Positions 46,301 through 60,720 are shown, numbered from the stretch's first letter. The stretch: 64,000 nt of DNA from Lycocorax pyrrhopterus obiensis (GCA_014706295.1 JACSVZ010000011.1:7302163-7366162), one strand, 5' to 3'. Notes: generated by a model not told the origin, from the sequence alone. A program made the numbers and translations.

Positions 46301-49300
46301 CCCCCCTTGTTCTACATTTCAAAGAGAACCACAAAAATAGTTAGAAAACTATATACAGCATAACAATTAGGATAGAAAAAGGGAAAAGTGAAATCCTAAC
46401 TCTGGAATGACAAAATGCTTCAAACATGGGGTTTTTTTAGACAATAAGGACTGTTCAGGTTCCCCTCTAAAATAGCTTTCCCTATATTCACTATTAATGA
46501 GAGTCAGCAAGGACCAGCAGAAGGAAAACAGGCACAGAGGACTACGGGAAAATGGAAAAATCCACCAGAGAATGGCATGGCTTCACTGGCACAGCTGTAT
46601 TTTCCTGTCTCTGCAGTTTAACCAGGAAAGTTTACATTTCTCCTTTTCTTTTTATAAAGGAAGAGAGCACTAGGCCATTGGAAGAGGACCAATCCATACT
46701 ATGTGCTACAAAAGTTAGTCTAATAACAGATTACTTAATTTTCAAGGCTTTCTTTACAGACTACTGCACGTTTTTTGAGTGTCTAGCTCCATAACCAGAG
46801 GGAGGGGGATATATATATACATATTCATCAAAAGTCTACATGGCAAGGTTTAAAAAAACCCAAGACATTAATGTGGGGACTGTCAACAATTCAAGACAGG
46901 AACTATTTAAATTAAATTACTTAAAGACTGAAATAGCATCAGCTATTCCAGAGAAGTAGAATTTATTTCTGTAACCCAGATAGCTTTCCCTGTGTAATCC
47001 TGCCACACACTATGTTCCTGGCTTGCTGTCACTATAAAGCTTGCTATTACAGATTGCTGGGGATACCTAGAAGCACATAAGGATAATTTGTCTACCATGG
47101 AATGCTGTATCAGTAAATATCCAGGCTATATCAGTTAGATAAATGGGGGATTCAAAGCTTAACTCATGAAAATTTTGATTGTTTACTACTTCTTCCACTG
47201 AGCTTTTTAATGTTGTGTAACATAAAATGTTATAGGAATAAGAGGAAAGCTGGGCAGCAACTGCACTTCTGCCAGGCAATTTAACCCAGAAATGAAGAGG
47301 GTTTCCACTACTTCCAAAAAATTAGTTTGATGGCATGTATTGCATCTGTTCATTTTTCCAGTGCCTAAACAGGCAAGAATCGTTTTCAACTCTTATGAGT
47401 CATGTTAGTTGTTTTACAGTTTCCATATAAAGTACAAACTTTTTTGACACTAAAAATTTTAAGTTCTAAGTGAAAAGAGGCCAAGTTTAACCTACATTAT
47501 GAAATCATACATGTTAGTCAAAAGAAGACCCAACATGTTATTTCAGATTCATTGCTGATCAATGGCACCTCACTCTCATACAGACATTTGCAAGAGATAG
47601 CAAAAGAAAAGCCTTTCAAATTAAACAAGAAAGTTTAATTAATCTACATCTTGACCTGGACATTTCACATCCTTCCCCAATTCCCAGGTTTTATTTAAAC
47701 ATGAGAGCCAAGTCAATGTCTGATTTCCACAAACCATGTCTCAGACCCCGCAGAAAGAGGAAAGTGTTAATGCTGAGGAGTTTGGTGTTCTAAAGCCTGA
47801 ATTTCAAAAGCTCATCCTCCACCTCGGGCTTCAGTTAATGCCCCTGTGCTGGGCTCCACAGGGGTGTGTGCATATCTATGCACAGCTGTACACAAATTTA
47901 TGTGTGCACAGGGTTAAACAGGCCTCTACCTTTTGCCATGTCCATATAACAGCCTCTGCTGTAGTATCTGTGTGTGGTTTTTGGTCTGCAGAACCAATCT
48001 GCCTAAAGGAAAACTGCACAATGTGACTTTGGGGTGTTTAAGTACTATATCCAGGTTTCTGAGTAATTCTGTAAAGCTGTGCTCAATCCCCTTGCCTTCT
48101 CTGTGACTCTGATTAGGCCTCTGGAAACTGCAGAGAACAGCTTATGTTTCCCCAGTGTGGAATACTCAGGAAGTGCTAAAAAGTAAGTAAAGAAGCTTCC
48201 ATCAAAAGCCAACCAGAAAGGCACAGTAATTTCTCCTTCCCTCACAGTGAGTCAGCAGAAGTCAGACCTCTTTCCCAAACACAACTGGCCTCTCCAAGAT
48301 GGATTTACCCCTTTATTTCCTAAACTGAGGCAATCACAGCATTTCCTGCTTCAGCAAAATATACTCTGCAGAACAACAAATCTATCCTCAGTCTCAAATG
48401 TGGCACCTTCTAGACCTAAAAATACCTCAGCTACCCTTGGAGGTTTCCATTTGCCCTTATACAGGATAATTAACTCATGGGTTTTGTCATTCCCTGAACA
48501 ATTTTCGGGTAATCAGTAAGGCATTAAGGTTCCATTTTTTAAAAAAATTCATTTCTTTCTTTACAATATCTGAGGCAAACTTTTATCCCTGCTCTATGAC
48601 TTCGGTGGCTAATGTTTTATGAACATCACATTAAATACTCTTGTGCATGAGAAAAGATGAGGTGCAATTATGCTGAAAAGATTATCCTGATCCAAGATAC
48701 TTAAGGAATTTGAGTCCATTTAGTACCAAAGCCTGCCTTTAGTAACATCTTCTCCTTATGTCAAAATGTTGCTCTGAGATCTACCCTAAAAAAGAATCAT
48801 TTTCAAAGACATACACTTCCAAAAGCTTTATTGTACCCTGTTCCCACAGCACAAACTTTGGAAACTTGCTGGCAAACCCTCGAGCCTTCACAAGGGAAAA
48901 TATGACATTGATACAAAAATCATATGACAACCTTAATGGTCTTCTGCCCTTTAGCAACAGTGGTAAACCCTTAAGTCCACTATGTGCTGGAACATAAAAC
49001 CCATTAAAGCTGGAAAACTAATTTCTCAGACTAACTCCACAGAATATAATGTTCAATGAAAGTGCCCTAATCTGGGGTCATGTCCATCTCAGTTATACTT
49101 TTCCATTACATTACAATAATTTCTCTTGAATTGGGATGCTAAGGCCCTTAATGCATTAATGCAGGTTCTTTGGGCAAGCATTAGATTTGTGTTCTATGGA
49201 GTTTTGCAAGAAAATATCTACATGTAGTTCTTTTTATTCTTTTTCTCAAATTTTACTTGTAACATTCCTACAATACGATTACTTTAATGTAAAAAAATTA

Positions 49301-51485
49301 GTTAATTTCATGCATATTTTCAGAGAATTCCACAAAGAATGGATGTTGTGGTGTTACTATGAAAATATCATTAGTTATGTTTGTAGCTTTCAGTGGAAAC
49401 ACAGTCAGATATCCAATAAATGCATCTAGAAAAATCTGCTAGGAATTTCTAGGCCAGCGTATTTCATAAGCAAATTAAAAAGAAGTTTTGGAAAAAAAAA
49501 GGCACTTTTAATAGCTTTCATATATGAAAGGTATCTGGTGGCAAAGAGCTAAAGAGTATAAATTAATTAATTTTTTTTTTCATACAGAGCCAAAAGAGGG
49601 TCTACCAATTTCTAGCTTTCACCAACATCAGTTACAAATGAAAAAATTAAATATCTTGAATGAGCTGTTTGGTTGCTTATTGATTTATCCATTCTTCTGT
49701 GTGGCCTGGTAAATTATTGAAAATTAGAGAGCTGAAACGCAGAGAATATAAACACATCAGGCTTTGCATCATTACAGAAGAAGTAATAACTGATTAACAC
49801 CTAAACAGGTATTACCACAAAATATGGAGACATAGAAGTATTTTTCACTAGTAGCTGGGCATAACAATGAGCAAAAAGGTGCATATTTTGAGGAAATACA
49901 GAAGGAAAAACCTGTCACAGTGAACCAAACAAAATTCAGAGACAAACCTCTACAAACAAGGGCTGTAATTCACTCAGTAAAATTATTTTTAGCCTTAAAT
50001 TAAAAAAAAAAAAAATCAAACCGAACCAGAAACCTCGTCCCATTATTAAATTTTTGTTTTCTTCGTGTTATTTCTTATATATAGTTGATAAAATCAAGGG
50101 AAGACCAGAGACCAGAATGAGAGGTTAATTGTCCAAAACGAAAAAAAAGCGGGGAGAAGGGACACACATCACAGAACACCAAAAAGAAAGAGCACAAGTG
50201 ATGCAGTGCATGCAGAGGGCACACCCTGTATCTTTGTTACGTAACCAACTTGCTATTCTCATTTACACAGACACCTTTAGTGGTTTGGTACGGTGGCAGA
50301 AAATTCCTGGAGCCTGACACAGATAATATCAATGTTAAAAACAACCACCATAAAAGGACAGTAACGATTCCAGCCTGTAAATATGTGGGTTTGATCTCTC
50401 AAAGACCAAATATTGTCAAAAACTTGTTCAGCATGTAATGGAAGAGCAGCTGGAAGCTGCAGTTTGAGTGTTATAACATAGATTAAAGCAAACTGCAGCA
50501 CACATAACCAACATGCTGCAGCAGTGTCTCCAGCCTCCACAGCTGCCCACGCATGAGGAAGAGATTGAAAATGACCCAAACTGTAGCACCTGTCATGCTG
50601 CACATTAAATCACAACTGTAAAGCTATGATTTTTAAACACAGTAAAAGCACATTTTCTGCAGCAATCCACTTCTGTGGTGTGCAGTTTGCAGCAGTCACC
50701 ACTACCCAGCTCTGCAAACAGACGTGCTGGGCTCACACTGAGCTGATGTCTGTGCTAAAGGTGCTACGTTATTGACACAATGGACAACAGGAGTCACCAG
50801 TGCCAAAATGTTTGACACTCAGGGACAGGGAACAGGCAGGACAAGAGCTGCCATGACTGCCCTGCACAGGCACGTGCCCGTGTTCCTTATGTGCCATATG
50901 ACCAAATCTTGAAGCACGACATAGACTCGGAATATTTTTCCCAGCAATTGCACTCCTGCCTTCCTTCTGAGACTAATTAGGGCATCACTGGAGCTGCTTT
51001 GTGCCCTAAACTGCTCTGCCTGTCTCTTTCACTAGGTCTAGAATTAACCCTGAAAGGAGATTGGTGTCCTTCCTCCAGGAAAGAATTCCACATAAAGGAG
51101 AATCAGAGGGATCAATTAAAAGTTCAAAGAGCCAGAGGCAAGAAAAAGCAGGTGCCTTGGAATTACAGGTTTATACCCTCCCTCCTAAGGCAAACTCCTG
51201 AAAATGTCAGCCCGGAGCACAGGACAAACTGCACAATGCTGCTTGTAGAATACACTGGGTCAGGTCACCCACATGAAAGGACCCAGCACTGATCAGGAAA
51301 CCAGCTGCACCAAATGAGAATTTCCCAGTATAACAAAGAATTCTTTAAGCCCATTGCATACCATCATTAGGCCAACTCCAGTTCAAAAATAAGGTTTAGT
51401 GCAGCTTATACCTTATTATACTTAATACTGTGTTTTTTCTAGAGTATGTGCAATATCTACAGTATCTACAGGAGTGATTCTGTAA

Positions 51486-51520
51486 AAAAAAACAAACCAA
51501 ACCAAACAAAAAAAACCCTG
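51486..51520. repeat. Low-complexity A/C-rich tract
   Basis: Poly-A interrupted by CAAAC units. The complementary strand is T/G-rich. No retroelement body was recognised beside it. Confidence 0.75.
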
Positions 51521-54500
51521 TCTCAATAGATTCAGAATTGAGAACACAAAGACAGAATAATACAATCAGATTTAAGAGGTTTATGTTAAACTAAAACATC
51601 AACATTTCAAAAATCTGTATTGGACAAAAAATAGGAAATTGGTATTTGACATACTGTAGATTCTGAACATATGCAGAAACAAAAAAGAAATTATATATTA
51701 AAGGACAAAGAGCAAAATGAGCCATTAAGTTGTTTCTATGGCCGCATTTGCTAGTGCAAAACTACCTTGGAAAGAATACTTAATAAGAAAATAAAAGCAG
51801 GCTAGGAGAATATTCTAAGTACAAAATATTTGTTTTCTAATTCTGAACTAGGAAGAGTTAAATATGTTTATTGAAAGGACTGCTTTAAAGACATAAATTA
51901 GAGGCAAAACAAAACTCTCTCGTTGGTACCACTGAAGCAGAATTACTTGCATTGAGCAGTACTTGGGGTACAAAGCAGAAAACCAGTTCCAAGACATCAG
52001 CAGAGTTATTTCTGCTTAACAGCCCTCTCCGTACCTCTTTAGTACTTAAGAGTACCAAAATGCTTCATGAGAATTTGCATTCCTTCTATTCCAGGTTTGA
52101 GGAAACTAGATTTTATTTCCCATCCACAGCATTCTGTCAGTTTTTATCACTCATATCCTGTTATGTAACAGAGTGGGGCTGACACAATCCATCCTGACTT
52201 AACAGAACCTGAGCCATCATCTGTAAAATCTGAAAAAGCACTTCTCTAATGCTGCAGTGACATGAAACATATTTTATTTTTAACATCAGCTTATTTTTTA
52301 ATACCTGAAGCAAAAAACACTATCAAATAAAATACCTGCATTCTCTAAACAGTGCAACTGCATTACCATCATGGTCATTCTCCTGCACAGGGGTACGTAA
52401 ATTCCACACCAGTTGAGCTGACATTTTTGGTCTATGTGTTAGTTCATGCATAATCCATGGCCCAGTATCTATGAATACACATCACCAACAGCATCAATCA
52501 CACATGGAAAGTTCAGTTACAAACAGATTTCCACCCCTTTTACTCTATTGTGACCAAATACTTAGAGATCATCAACATCATACTGAACAGAAGTTTTAAG
52601 CTTATTAAAGCGTAGCAAATTGATATTTGCTCCCAAGGCTTGTGTATCTGCATTTGTAGTTAATGCGATGAGAGTCATAAAACTCATATATATATGAAAC
52701 TAAAACCTTAATATACAAAGTGCGAATGCAGCATTTTGACACACATTTCAGTCTGTACAGATTGCCAGAGTGCCCTTAATCTGTCAGCTACTACCCTTGG
52801 TGATGGGGAAGTTAATAATGTCAGTCAGTTGACATGAACCAGTGTTGGTACTGAAGACACAGTACTACGTGACCCCATTAAAAGGAAAAAAATCCCCCAA
52901 AAAATATTCAGTAAGACACTTCTTCATGGGCTCATTATATTTCTCTAAGAGTCTCATGAGGAAATTTAATGAGCCAAATGGGCTCCTAATTACAGCTGCT
53001 AAAGTCAATCCATGTGAGAGGTGGTTCTTCTCTCCCTGGTAGTAAACCACACTGCATCAGTTCAGACACTTTGTGACACTTCACCCAAAAGCAGGAGGCT
53101 CCAGTAGAAGAGTCAGCAAGGACCACAACCGCTTCTGAGCCCCAAAATGGCTCTGTTCTACTCTGCTCTTCTGCTCCGCATTTCTGTCTGGGTTTAGGTC
53201 ACAGCACTCTCAACTCTCCACACAATTTAATGCAACAGTCCAGCAAAAAACAAAGTGTAACTATTGACTCTGGGAAGTCTCCAACACTCCCCACCAGGTG
53301 AGACCAAGTGAGCAGAGGAGCCCAGTGCCCCCTGCCCTTCTTGTAGCAAGCGCCCATCCTGATCCCGATGTCGAAGTGCCACCTTGGCTGTCCCCTCAGG
53401 CTGCTGCCTGATTTAATCCTCTGCCTCACTGCACACACATCTCTGCCAGCACAGATGATAAAACATAGCAGGGAAGGGAAAAGAAAGATGTTTCTGGATG
53501 GCAACACAGTCTTACAAACCACTGCTTTAAAAGTAGACTAGTATGAAAATCAATCACTCAAGATAATCCTAAAGAAAAATTAAGAGAAAAGCAGAAAAGA
53601 GATAAAACCAGCACTAAATAGAAAAAATGTGGTAGAAAATAAATGATGTACAGACACTTGGATATCACAAAATTTAAAAAAAAGGAGAAAATGAAGCAGA
53701 AAGTAACATTTCAAAACTAAAGTTATTTGCAGACATGCTATTTTTTAAAAATAGCAAGTGAGCATTTTCTCAGCAATTCTTAGATACAGTGATGTAAATC
53801 CATTTTATTTAAAAATATGTTGGACATTCTGAATGTATCAATGCAAGTGCATATTGTAGGACTCACAGAGAGAAGCAAAATGAAAAATAATACTACTTTT
53901 AACTTCACACACATGAAAAAAGCTCAGTGGCCCCTATTCTTTTACAATACAGCTCACTGAGAGGTCCTGCTATGTTCCATTTCAAAGCAGCCAGACCAGA
54001 CAACAGCTTTTCATGTTTAGCTTCTGCCATGTTTTTCCTATTGATGACAGGAACCATAAACTCCTGTCTAGCTTCTATCTCATGACTTCAAAAAGTAATC
54101 TTTGATCTTATTCCCATGGGTCCCTATTGCTACTGAAATATTTGATGTTAATATATTTTTTTATATGGCAACGTTCTCCAAAAATCCCCTTGAACACACA
54201 AAAGCATGAAACAAGTGTTTTGGTAGAATATTTTACTAGAGGACTTGAACAAACTGTTAAATAAACTCAGATCTGCTAAACATGGATATTGCAATACTTG
54301 GTTTGCAAAGATGTTTTGATACCAACATCTAAAGTCCAGTAACCCGGGGACCTATTGTCAGATCACTGTTTACATAACCAGAAAAATGCTGCTGGCATCC
54401 TCATTTGGATATGCAGCTGTTCCTGGCAAACTGCTTCCATGTGTGGCCACAAGTTATTTGCTACTCAGGACTTGAAAGCAAAATCTTTGAGTTGACCTTG

Positions 54501-57500
54501 CTCTACTCTTTAGGTTTCATCACAAAGCTTCAGCAAACTGCATAAAGCAACCAAACAGAACTGTTTTTGAGGCAATGGCAAGACAAAGGAGGAAAACCCC
54601 AAGCCAACAAGCCCAATCAGCAAACGCAAATCAGCCTTCAGCTCTAAACCAGTAAAGAATAGCTGGGATGACAGAGTACTGTAAACTTTGAAAGTTAACT
54701 AGGAAAAAATCCAGTAGTGATTATGCACAGAAGAACCATTTCCAACAGCAATGCAGACTTCTCTTAGCCTGTTCCTTACAGATACATCTCCCACATGGAG
54801 GGATTTGGGAAGTTTCACGTGTTACCACATTCTGCTTCCCCTGAAACTGTGCTACTGACAGAGGGTGGAAACACATGGCAAGAAAGAACTGGTTAGTGAA
54901 GGCTGGCATTAGCCTCTCTCTAACCTGAAGAAATCAGATCCTTGCCTTGTGTGGCCAACAAACCAATCTGAATTGAGAATGTTTGACTTTGTTATACAGG
55001 TAAAACTTGTACTACACACATTACGACAACCTACTGACACCTTGGTATATCACTTCAGCTACTACCACTAGCATATGAAATCTGACATATGGTATATGCA
55101 TAATGGGTCTACCAGCAAATTTTAAGAGTTAATGGGAGGGCTTTTCCTGACCAAAACTGGCTTTGAGTTGCATCCACCACTTCTTAGGGGGTGGTGTAGA
55201 TGCATAGACTCTGAATGTAGAGATCTTGGAGGGGCTTGCTGAAAATAGTAAGTTTCTCCTGGAAACTTCTCACAATATAAAACCTTTTTAAAATGCTGCT
55301 TTATTTCCTCCCTTATTTTTTGCAACTTAGAAAGGTAAAACAAGCAGACAATTAACCTACTAGATGAATGGAAGTACCCTGGCTGGAATCCAAAATGTTA
55401 TCAGTAACATCCTTTAGGCTGAAAGAAAATAATTCTCAAGGATTAATTTGATCTCCATTTTACTGCACCACACTGGTTCTTCATTTGGCAAAGTTATTAA
55501 ATCAGGATATTTATTACCAAGTAATATCCTTGAGACAACTAATTTTCCTTCCTATGCACAAGTGTTCAAAGGAAAATGGACATTTCCTGCCCACACTGTG
55601 GAAGCTCCAGATTTTAAATAAAAAAGAGGCTCCTAAAGCTGGCACATAAATCTCAAAGTCCATCTGAAGAGAAAGGTACCACGTTTAATACGTTTCCAGT
55701 CAGCCAAACATATATTTATATATTAAAAAAAAAATAAAATTGTGTAGCTTTTTTCCCTTATGGACAGCTGAAATAATTCAAAGCAAATATGTTCATAATT
55801 CCAGGTTCTTTGTTGGATTTGTTTTGGAAGGACAATACATAGGACTTAACATTATGTATAATGCTTAGCAAACTGCTTAACAGCTCATTGATTGCCAATA
55901 GTTCATATAGAGACACTTCTGCTATAACAATTCCCAGAAAATTTAATGCTTCATGGATTGTGCACATGAAGAAGAGTTCAAAAGCACTGGGTGTATTTTG
56001 AAAGCTTTATCTAGAATACAAAGGGGCCAAAAGTCTTTGACAAAAGGGCTGGGAAGGGCTATCACTGAGACTGGTGCATAGTTTTCATTAAAAACTGGCA
56101 GCTCATTGTTAGCCATTAGGTTCTCATAATTCTGATATTACATGGCCAGAGGAGACACAAGTTTGGAAATTGCTTCTTATGCAGTTCTCTGGCTAACAAC
56201 TGTTCCAACTGTGACAGGGCAGAAGCATTATTTTTATTTCTGGAGTAGAAAAAAATTTAGGTTACGTCAACATCAGAAGGGCAAGTCCAGCCTGAAGGCA
56301 TTGTAACTGAAGGTAAGAGGATATAGAGTCTGAACAAACATGTACCCCTTGTATCTCAGCTTGGAATACAAACAAAACAGTGACAGCATACAAAGAAACA
56401 GGGCTTAGAAATGCAGAACTCCACTAAAACCACCGCAGCCATTTCAGACAGATGCATTTTGCCATAAATTTAGACCCAGTAAATTGAAAGGGAAGAGGAA
56501 GTTATCCTGTTAGAAAATCCTTCAACTATTTGACTTCCCAACAGCAAAGATGTTGTAAAACTGTGTACTGACATTTACAGCTCACACAAGATTAATTAAA
56601 GCATCAGGAAATAAAACTCCGTAATTAGTCCTGGAAAAGCCGCAGGTGCCAAACTGCTATTTACAGACTGAGGGGATGTAATATTTTTAAATTAAAAATT
56701 GTTATGCATCAACTACAAGGAGACAGGAGGAGAAATGCAGAGCTAACTCAAAGAAAATAACACTCAAACATCAGCAAAAAGGTAACTAAAACTTTGATTA
56801 TGATAGTTTTGTTAACCTTTTCCTGGTATTTTGATAGAGACAACCTACCACTTCTAGAGGGCTAAAAGCTTTTCTGAAGTTACGATGTCCTCCCTCCCAC
56901 CTTATTTCCTAATTTTGTCTGCAAACATTACTCCTAACCATTTCTTAAATATCTGTGCAGTATTTTAGAATGGTATCTCCACCTCTACCAGTCAAAGGGA
57001 TGGAAGAAATGTCATCCAAAGAAACACCTGTGGCAGGTTTATTTTATTTCTTTCCCCTCTCTACACTTGGTGCAATCTTACATAAACATTCTCTTAAGAT
57101 TTAAATATTTGGTGTCTGTGTGGCTCTTGGGGTTTGACTCTTTTGTTTGGTTTCATTTGGTTGGTTAGTTTCAGGGGGTTTTTGTCTGTTTGTTTTAATT
57201 TTGAAACTAGGACTTTCTTAGAGCAATCTGAGTCACCAAACATGAAAATTCATCTGAGAGTGGAGGTCTGCTCTTTTTGCCCTCTACACAAAGTTAGTGT
57301 AAGATGCCTTATTCTTTGAATAAGAATGCTTCTGGGTTTTGTGCACCAATCACTCCTGCTGGCACAACTTCAATGTGCTTTTCCATACTTACTGATCATG
57401 TATGTTGGATTTAGGCAGAAAAATGGCTATTTTAGGGATATTTATCAGGCTTAGGGGTGAGATAAGCAGCAAATGGTCCTTAATGCCAAGCACAGCTCTA

Positions 57501-59487
57501 CACATGTGCAGAAGCAGAGCTTTGAGTTGTACATAAAACTTCATACCTACTCTTAAACTTCAGTGCTTTCATTCTGTCTGAAGTTCACTTTCTACCTGCA
57601 TCTATTCTTTGTGTCTCAAAGCTGGCTGTAGGAATGTGCTCATCACAGAAGTATAGATAAGAACAATGGAATTAAGAGAAATGAGATAAGCATTCTGTCT
57701 TGGAGAAAGAACAATATGGAATGAGGGCTGTGAATGGATTTGGAAGAAAATCACAGTAATTCAAAAAATTGTATTAACTTGCTGTGTTCTACATAATGGT
57801 TCTACAGCCACTACTGCCTTGTTTAGAGCTTCATTTTCCTCTTTTCTACCCGTGTTACTCATTATTTGTGCTATTTACACAACCTATATTGTCAGCCACT
57901 CTAATATAGATAAACATCTTGACTAACAAGATGTCAGAGGAGGGTAGGGGAACATAATATCTCTATGAAGTAAAGTTCTTCAGGGTGTCAGCAAGGACAA
58001 CGGTCATCTATTTAGGACAAAGTCCACATTCTGGACAAAATGTCATTACTTTCTTTTCAGGTCGTACTTAACTTCCATGAGCAATTCCTAAAGCCAGTTG
58101 TTCTATTAACATTGTTTAAGATTAAAAATAAGCAGTTTACAAGTAAGTAAAACCCCCTGACACTTCAATTAGCTCACAGGTGGGTTCCAGTGGGCTCGCT
58201 GTGCACAAGTACTTTGCACTGGCACACTTACCTCATTCCTTGTTTGTCTGTTACACAGAATGCCCATATTTTTCTTTACAAATTTCAGTTCCAAGTGCTG
58301 TATTACTCATTTATACATCCGACTACCAAACATGCAATCTGACAGTTAGGAAAGCCTAAACATTTCAGTCGGTCTCTTCAAAACACCACTTCAGAATTTT
58401 ATACAAATGAGTTCTTCCAGGGCTATTTGGTGAGCACTGTCAAATAATACTAAAATATTAGTACTACAATAATACAAAAATAAATTATTCTTTTCTTTAA
58501 CTATTCACAAGTTCTTGATGTTGGAATTGTCTGAACTTTATAGACTAAAATAACTTATACAACTTTGAATTACTAATTTTTTTAATGGACTTGTCTGGAA
58601 CAGGTTGGTTTCGTTATTTTGAGACACGGATCACAGTCTTTGAGTAGTAGGTCTTGAATTCAAAACTTTTCAAAGTGAAGAGTTCCTCTTCTGTAATCTA
58701 AAGCACAGCAGGCATACTTTTTATCCAAATGACTTGAATCACCATGGGAAAATTTAATGTGGGTTTGTCACATGAAGTAGGTATTTTAAGTTTAGCCATT
58801 CCAGAACATTCATGGCTCAATTTTCCAGCTTTGAGAGCCAGCAGCATTCTCCACTACTACAACTGCTCACCTAAGCAAAAACCAGATTCACAACCCTCTC
58901 TTTTACACTCATTCAATTCCTCTCTAGGTAAAAGCAGCAATCTAATAATTGTCAGAAGAAAATTTTATGCCTTTTTAAAATACAAGATTCCACTTAAAAA
59001 AACCTCTAAAGAACCCCAAAACCCAAAAGTATAGAAGATAAGGAGTCCAGGTCAGCAACTTGGCAATAATAAATCAAATTGCAAGGACAAGGTAAGCACC
59101 TGCCAATGGAAGGGAAAGAAGACAGTCGGGGTTTTTTGCCTGAAAGTATGCTGGACAAAGAAATAAATTACTAATACTGAAGAAGGAAAATCTATTTACT
59201 TTGAAGAATGTTCTTCTTCAAGGTTTGTATCTTTTCAGCAATTAATCAAGATATCTGCTTACTTATAGCATTTCCATAGCCCCCATTTATTTCTGCGAAA
59301 TTAAAAAGAGCAAGTGAATCAAAGTCCATTCTATTCTTACATAGAGTCTACATTTATGATTTTGTCCACACAGAAATTTTGCACAATGTAAAAAAAATGG
59401 GAAAAAGCCGACATATTTAACTATTGAGGAGATTTTCATTGCCAGAACTACTGACCAAACTAAATAAGGCAGTAGTTATTGTGGTGC

Positions 59488-59534
59488 AAAAAAACCCCAA
59501 ACCAAACAAAAAACCCCAACCAACCAACCCCAAG
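59488..59534. repeat. Low-complexity A/C-rich tract
   Basis: Irregular repeats of CAAAA, CCAAA and CCAAC units without G. On the minus strand it reads as a G/T-rich tract. Confidence 0.8.
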
Positions 59535-59739
59535 TATCTTTATTCCCTTCTACTAGATGGAATAATTTTCATTCTACTGCGTCTAAAATGTTGCTACCCA
59601 CACCTAGAACTTTCTATACATCACCTTATGCAATCTGTCTACTGAGAGTTACATATTTATAAATCTAAAAAAACAACCGGCTTGCCAGGACAGTAAAACA
59701 CCATGTATATATACAGTAACAAAAATACAAGAATCGTAC

Positions 59740-60403
59740 CTGGGACATTTCCTCACAGCTGCTCTTTCCACAGTCATCGGAAAAGCTCCAGCTGGGCAAG
59801 CAGGAACAGCAGCCCCTGTGGGATAGGGGAGAGGGAGCTGCACACCTACCCAAAGTCACCTTGTCAGACACAGAGCTGACACGACCGGGGAGAGGCAAGG
59901 TCCCCCCAGACCCGTTGCAGGGCTTGTTTCTCAAAATATTAAGTGGTAAAATGGGACCCTGACAAGAAGGAGCCGCTAACGGGAGCTGGTTTGTGCCTCC
60001 CTCAGCACCCTCCAGGGGCCTGCCCAGCACGGGGAAGGTGTGAGGGGCCGCTGGGGCTCCGTGTCGGGGAGCCCGAAGGAAGTACCTTGAAAGGGGGAAT
60101 TTCCTGTGGGGCTCCAGGCAGCTCTCTGGGAAAGCCGCTGAGCAGGGAAAGAAAAGCCATCCCTGCTGCGCCCGCCTCAGGCGCGGGACGAGCTGAGGGA
60201 TGAGCTCTCCTCTGAGGGGCCAGGTGGGGCCGCCCCTCCGCTCCGCACACCTGAGGGCAGGGGTGGTGCCCTGGAGCAGGGGGGAAAGCTCCCACTTGCC
60301 GAGGCTGCCCCTCTGTGTCGGCTGCCATGTATTCACTGTTTTCTTCGGGGCTATGGTCCCTTCTTAGGCCGTGCTTTGGGAAAAGCTTGAGAACGTCCTT
60401 ACC
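59740..60403 (-). other. Candidate first exon(s) of an unidentified minus-strand transcript
   Basis: On the minus strand the island contains GCTCAG|GTAAGG (last exon base 60403) and GTCCCAG|GTACGA (last exon base 59740). A long open frame covers 60336 down to 59665, but its composition (Pro, Arg, Gly and Leu rich) is what any GC-rich frame gives and it matches nothing I know. Just before the second donor it reads EEMSQ, so a short coding start is possible but unproven. It could equally be a non-coding RNA exon. Confidence 0.3.
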
Positions 60404-60720
60404 TGAGCGGCTCTGTGGTGAGGGAGCAGAGCAGGTCTGCCCTGGGTAATGAGTGGCCTTACTTCAGCTTTCTCCTTACAAATTCCTCGTCTCAGAGAGA
60501 TTCAGGAATCACTGAAGGCGTGAGACCGAATTCCCATTTTCCCCCACGCAGCTGAGGAAGCATCTTGAGGAGAGGGAAGCCACAGGATGGAGGTGGGTAC
60601 CAAGCGGGTGAGGGAGGGGGCACTTCCCAGCAGCGATGGTGGCCCTGCTCAGGGAGGAGGAGGAGGAGTGACAAAGCACCACAGGGTTGTAAGGCTCCGC
60701 AGGACCTTTCTCGGGTGTAG
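59880..60720. promoter_or_regulatory. Modest CpG-rich island, candidate promoter
   Basis: By hand I count about 30 CpG dinucleotides in about 840 bp, while flanking 60-base lines usually have none or one. GC content rises sharply. Such islands in vertebrates usually mark promoters. Orientation is uncertain: two strong splice donors on the minus strand (exon ends at 60403 and 59740) favour minus, but a plus-strand GCGG|GTGAGG exists at about 60604-60613. Confidence 0.5.

Larger units (their letters stand above)
40600..59600. other. No recognisable protein gene; possible minus-strand transcribed region
   Basis: About 19 kb of AT-rich DNA. Short open frames on both strands resemble no protein I know. 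Low-complexity A/C tracts occur at about 51486-51520 and 59488-59534, and a TA run near 46810. Sampled + strand lines average about 52% A+C against about 46% in PHKB, suggesting transcription from the minus strand. Isolated minus-strand splice-like sites, for example donors next to 44708 and 58232, do not assemble into a known gene. It could be intergenic DNA or long-noncoding-RNA introns. Confidence 0.5.

Noticed and set aside
59665..60336. 223-codon minus-strand open frame in the CpG-rich island
   Set aside because: GC-rich DNA lacks stop codons by composition. The predicted residues show no domain I recognise, and the frame runs through a strong splice donor at 59740. Kept only as a candidate transcript exon, not as a protein gene.
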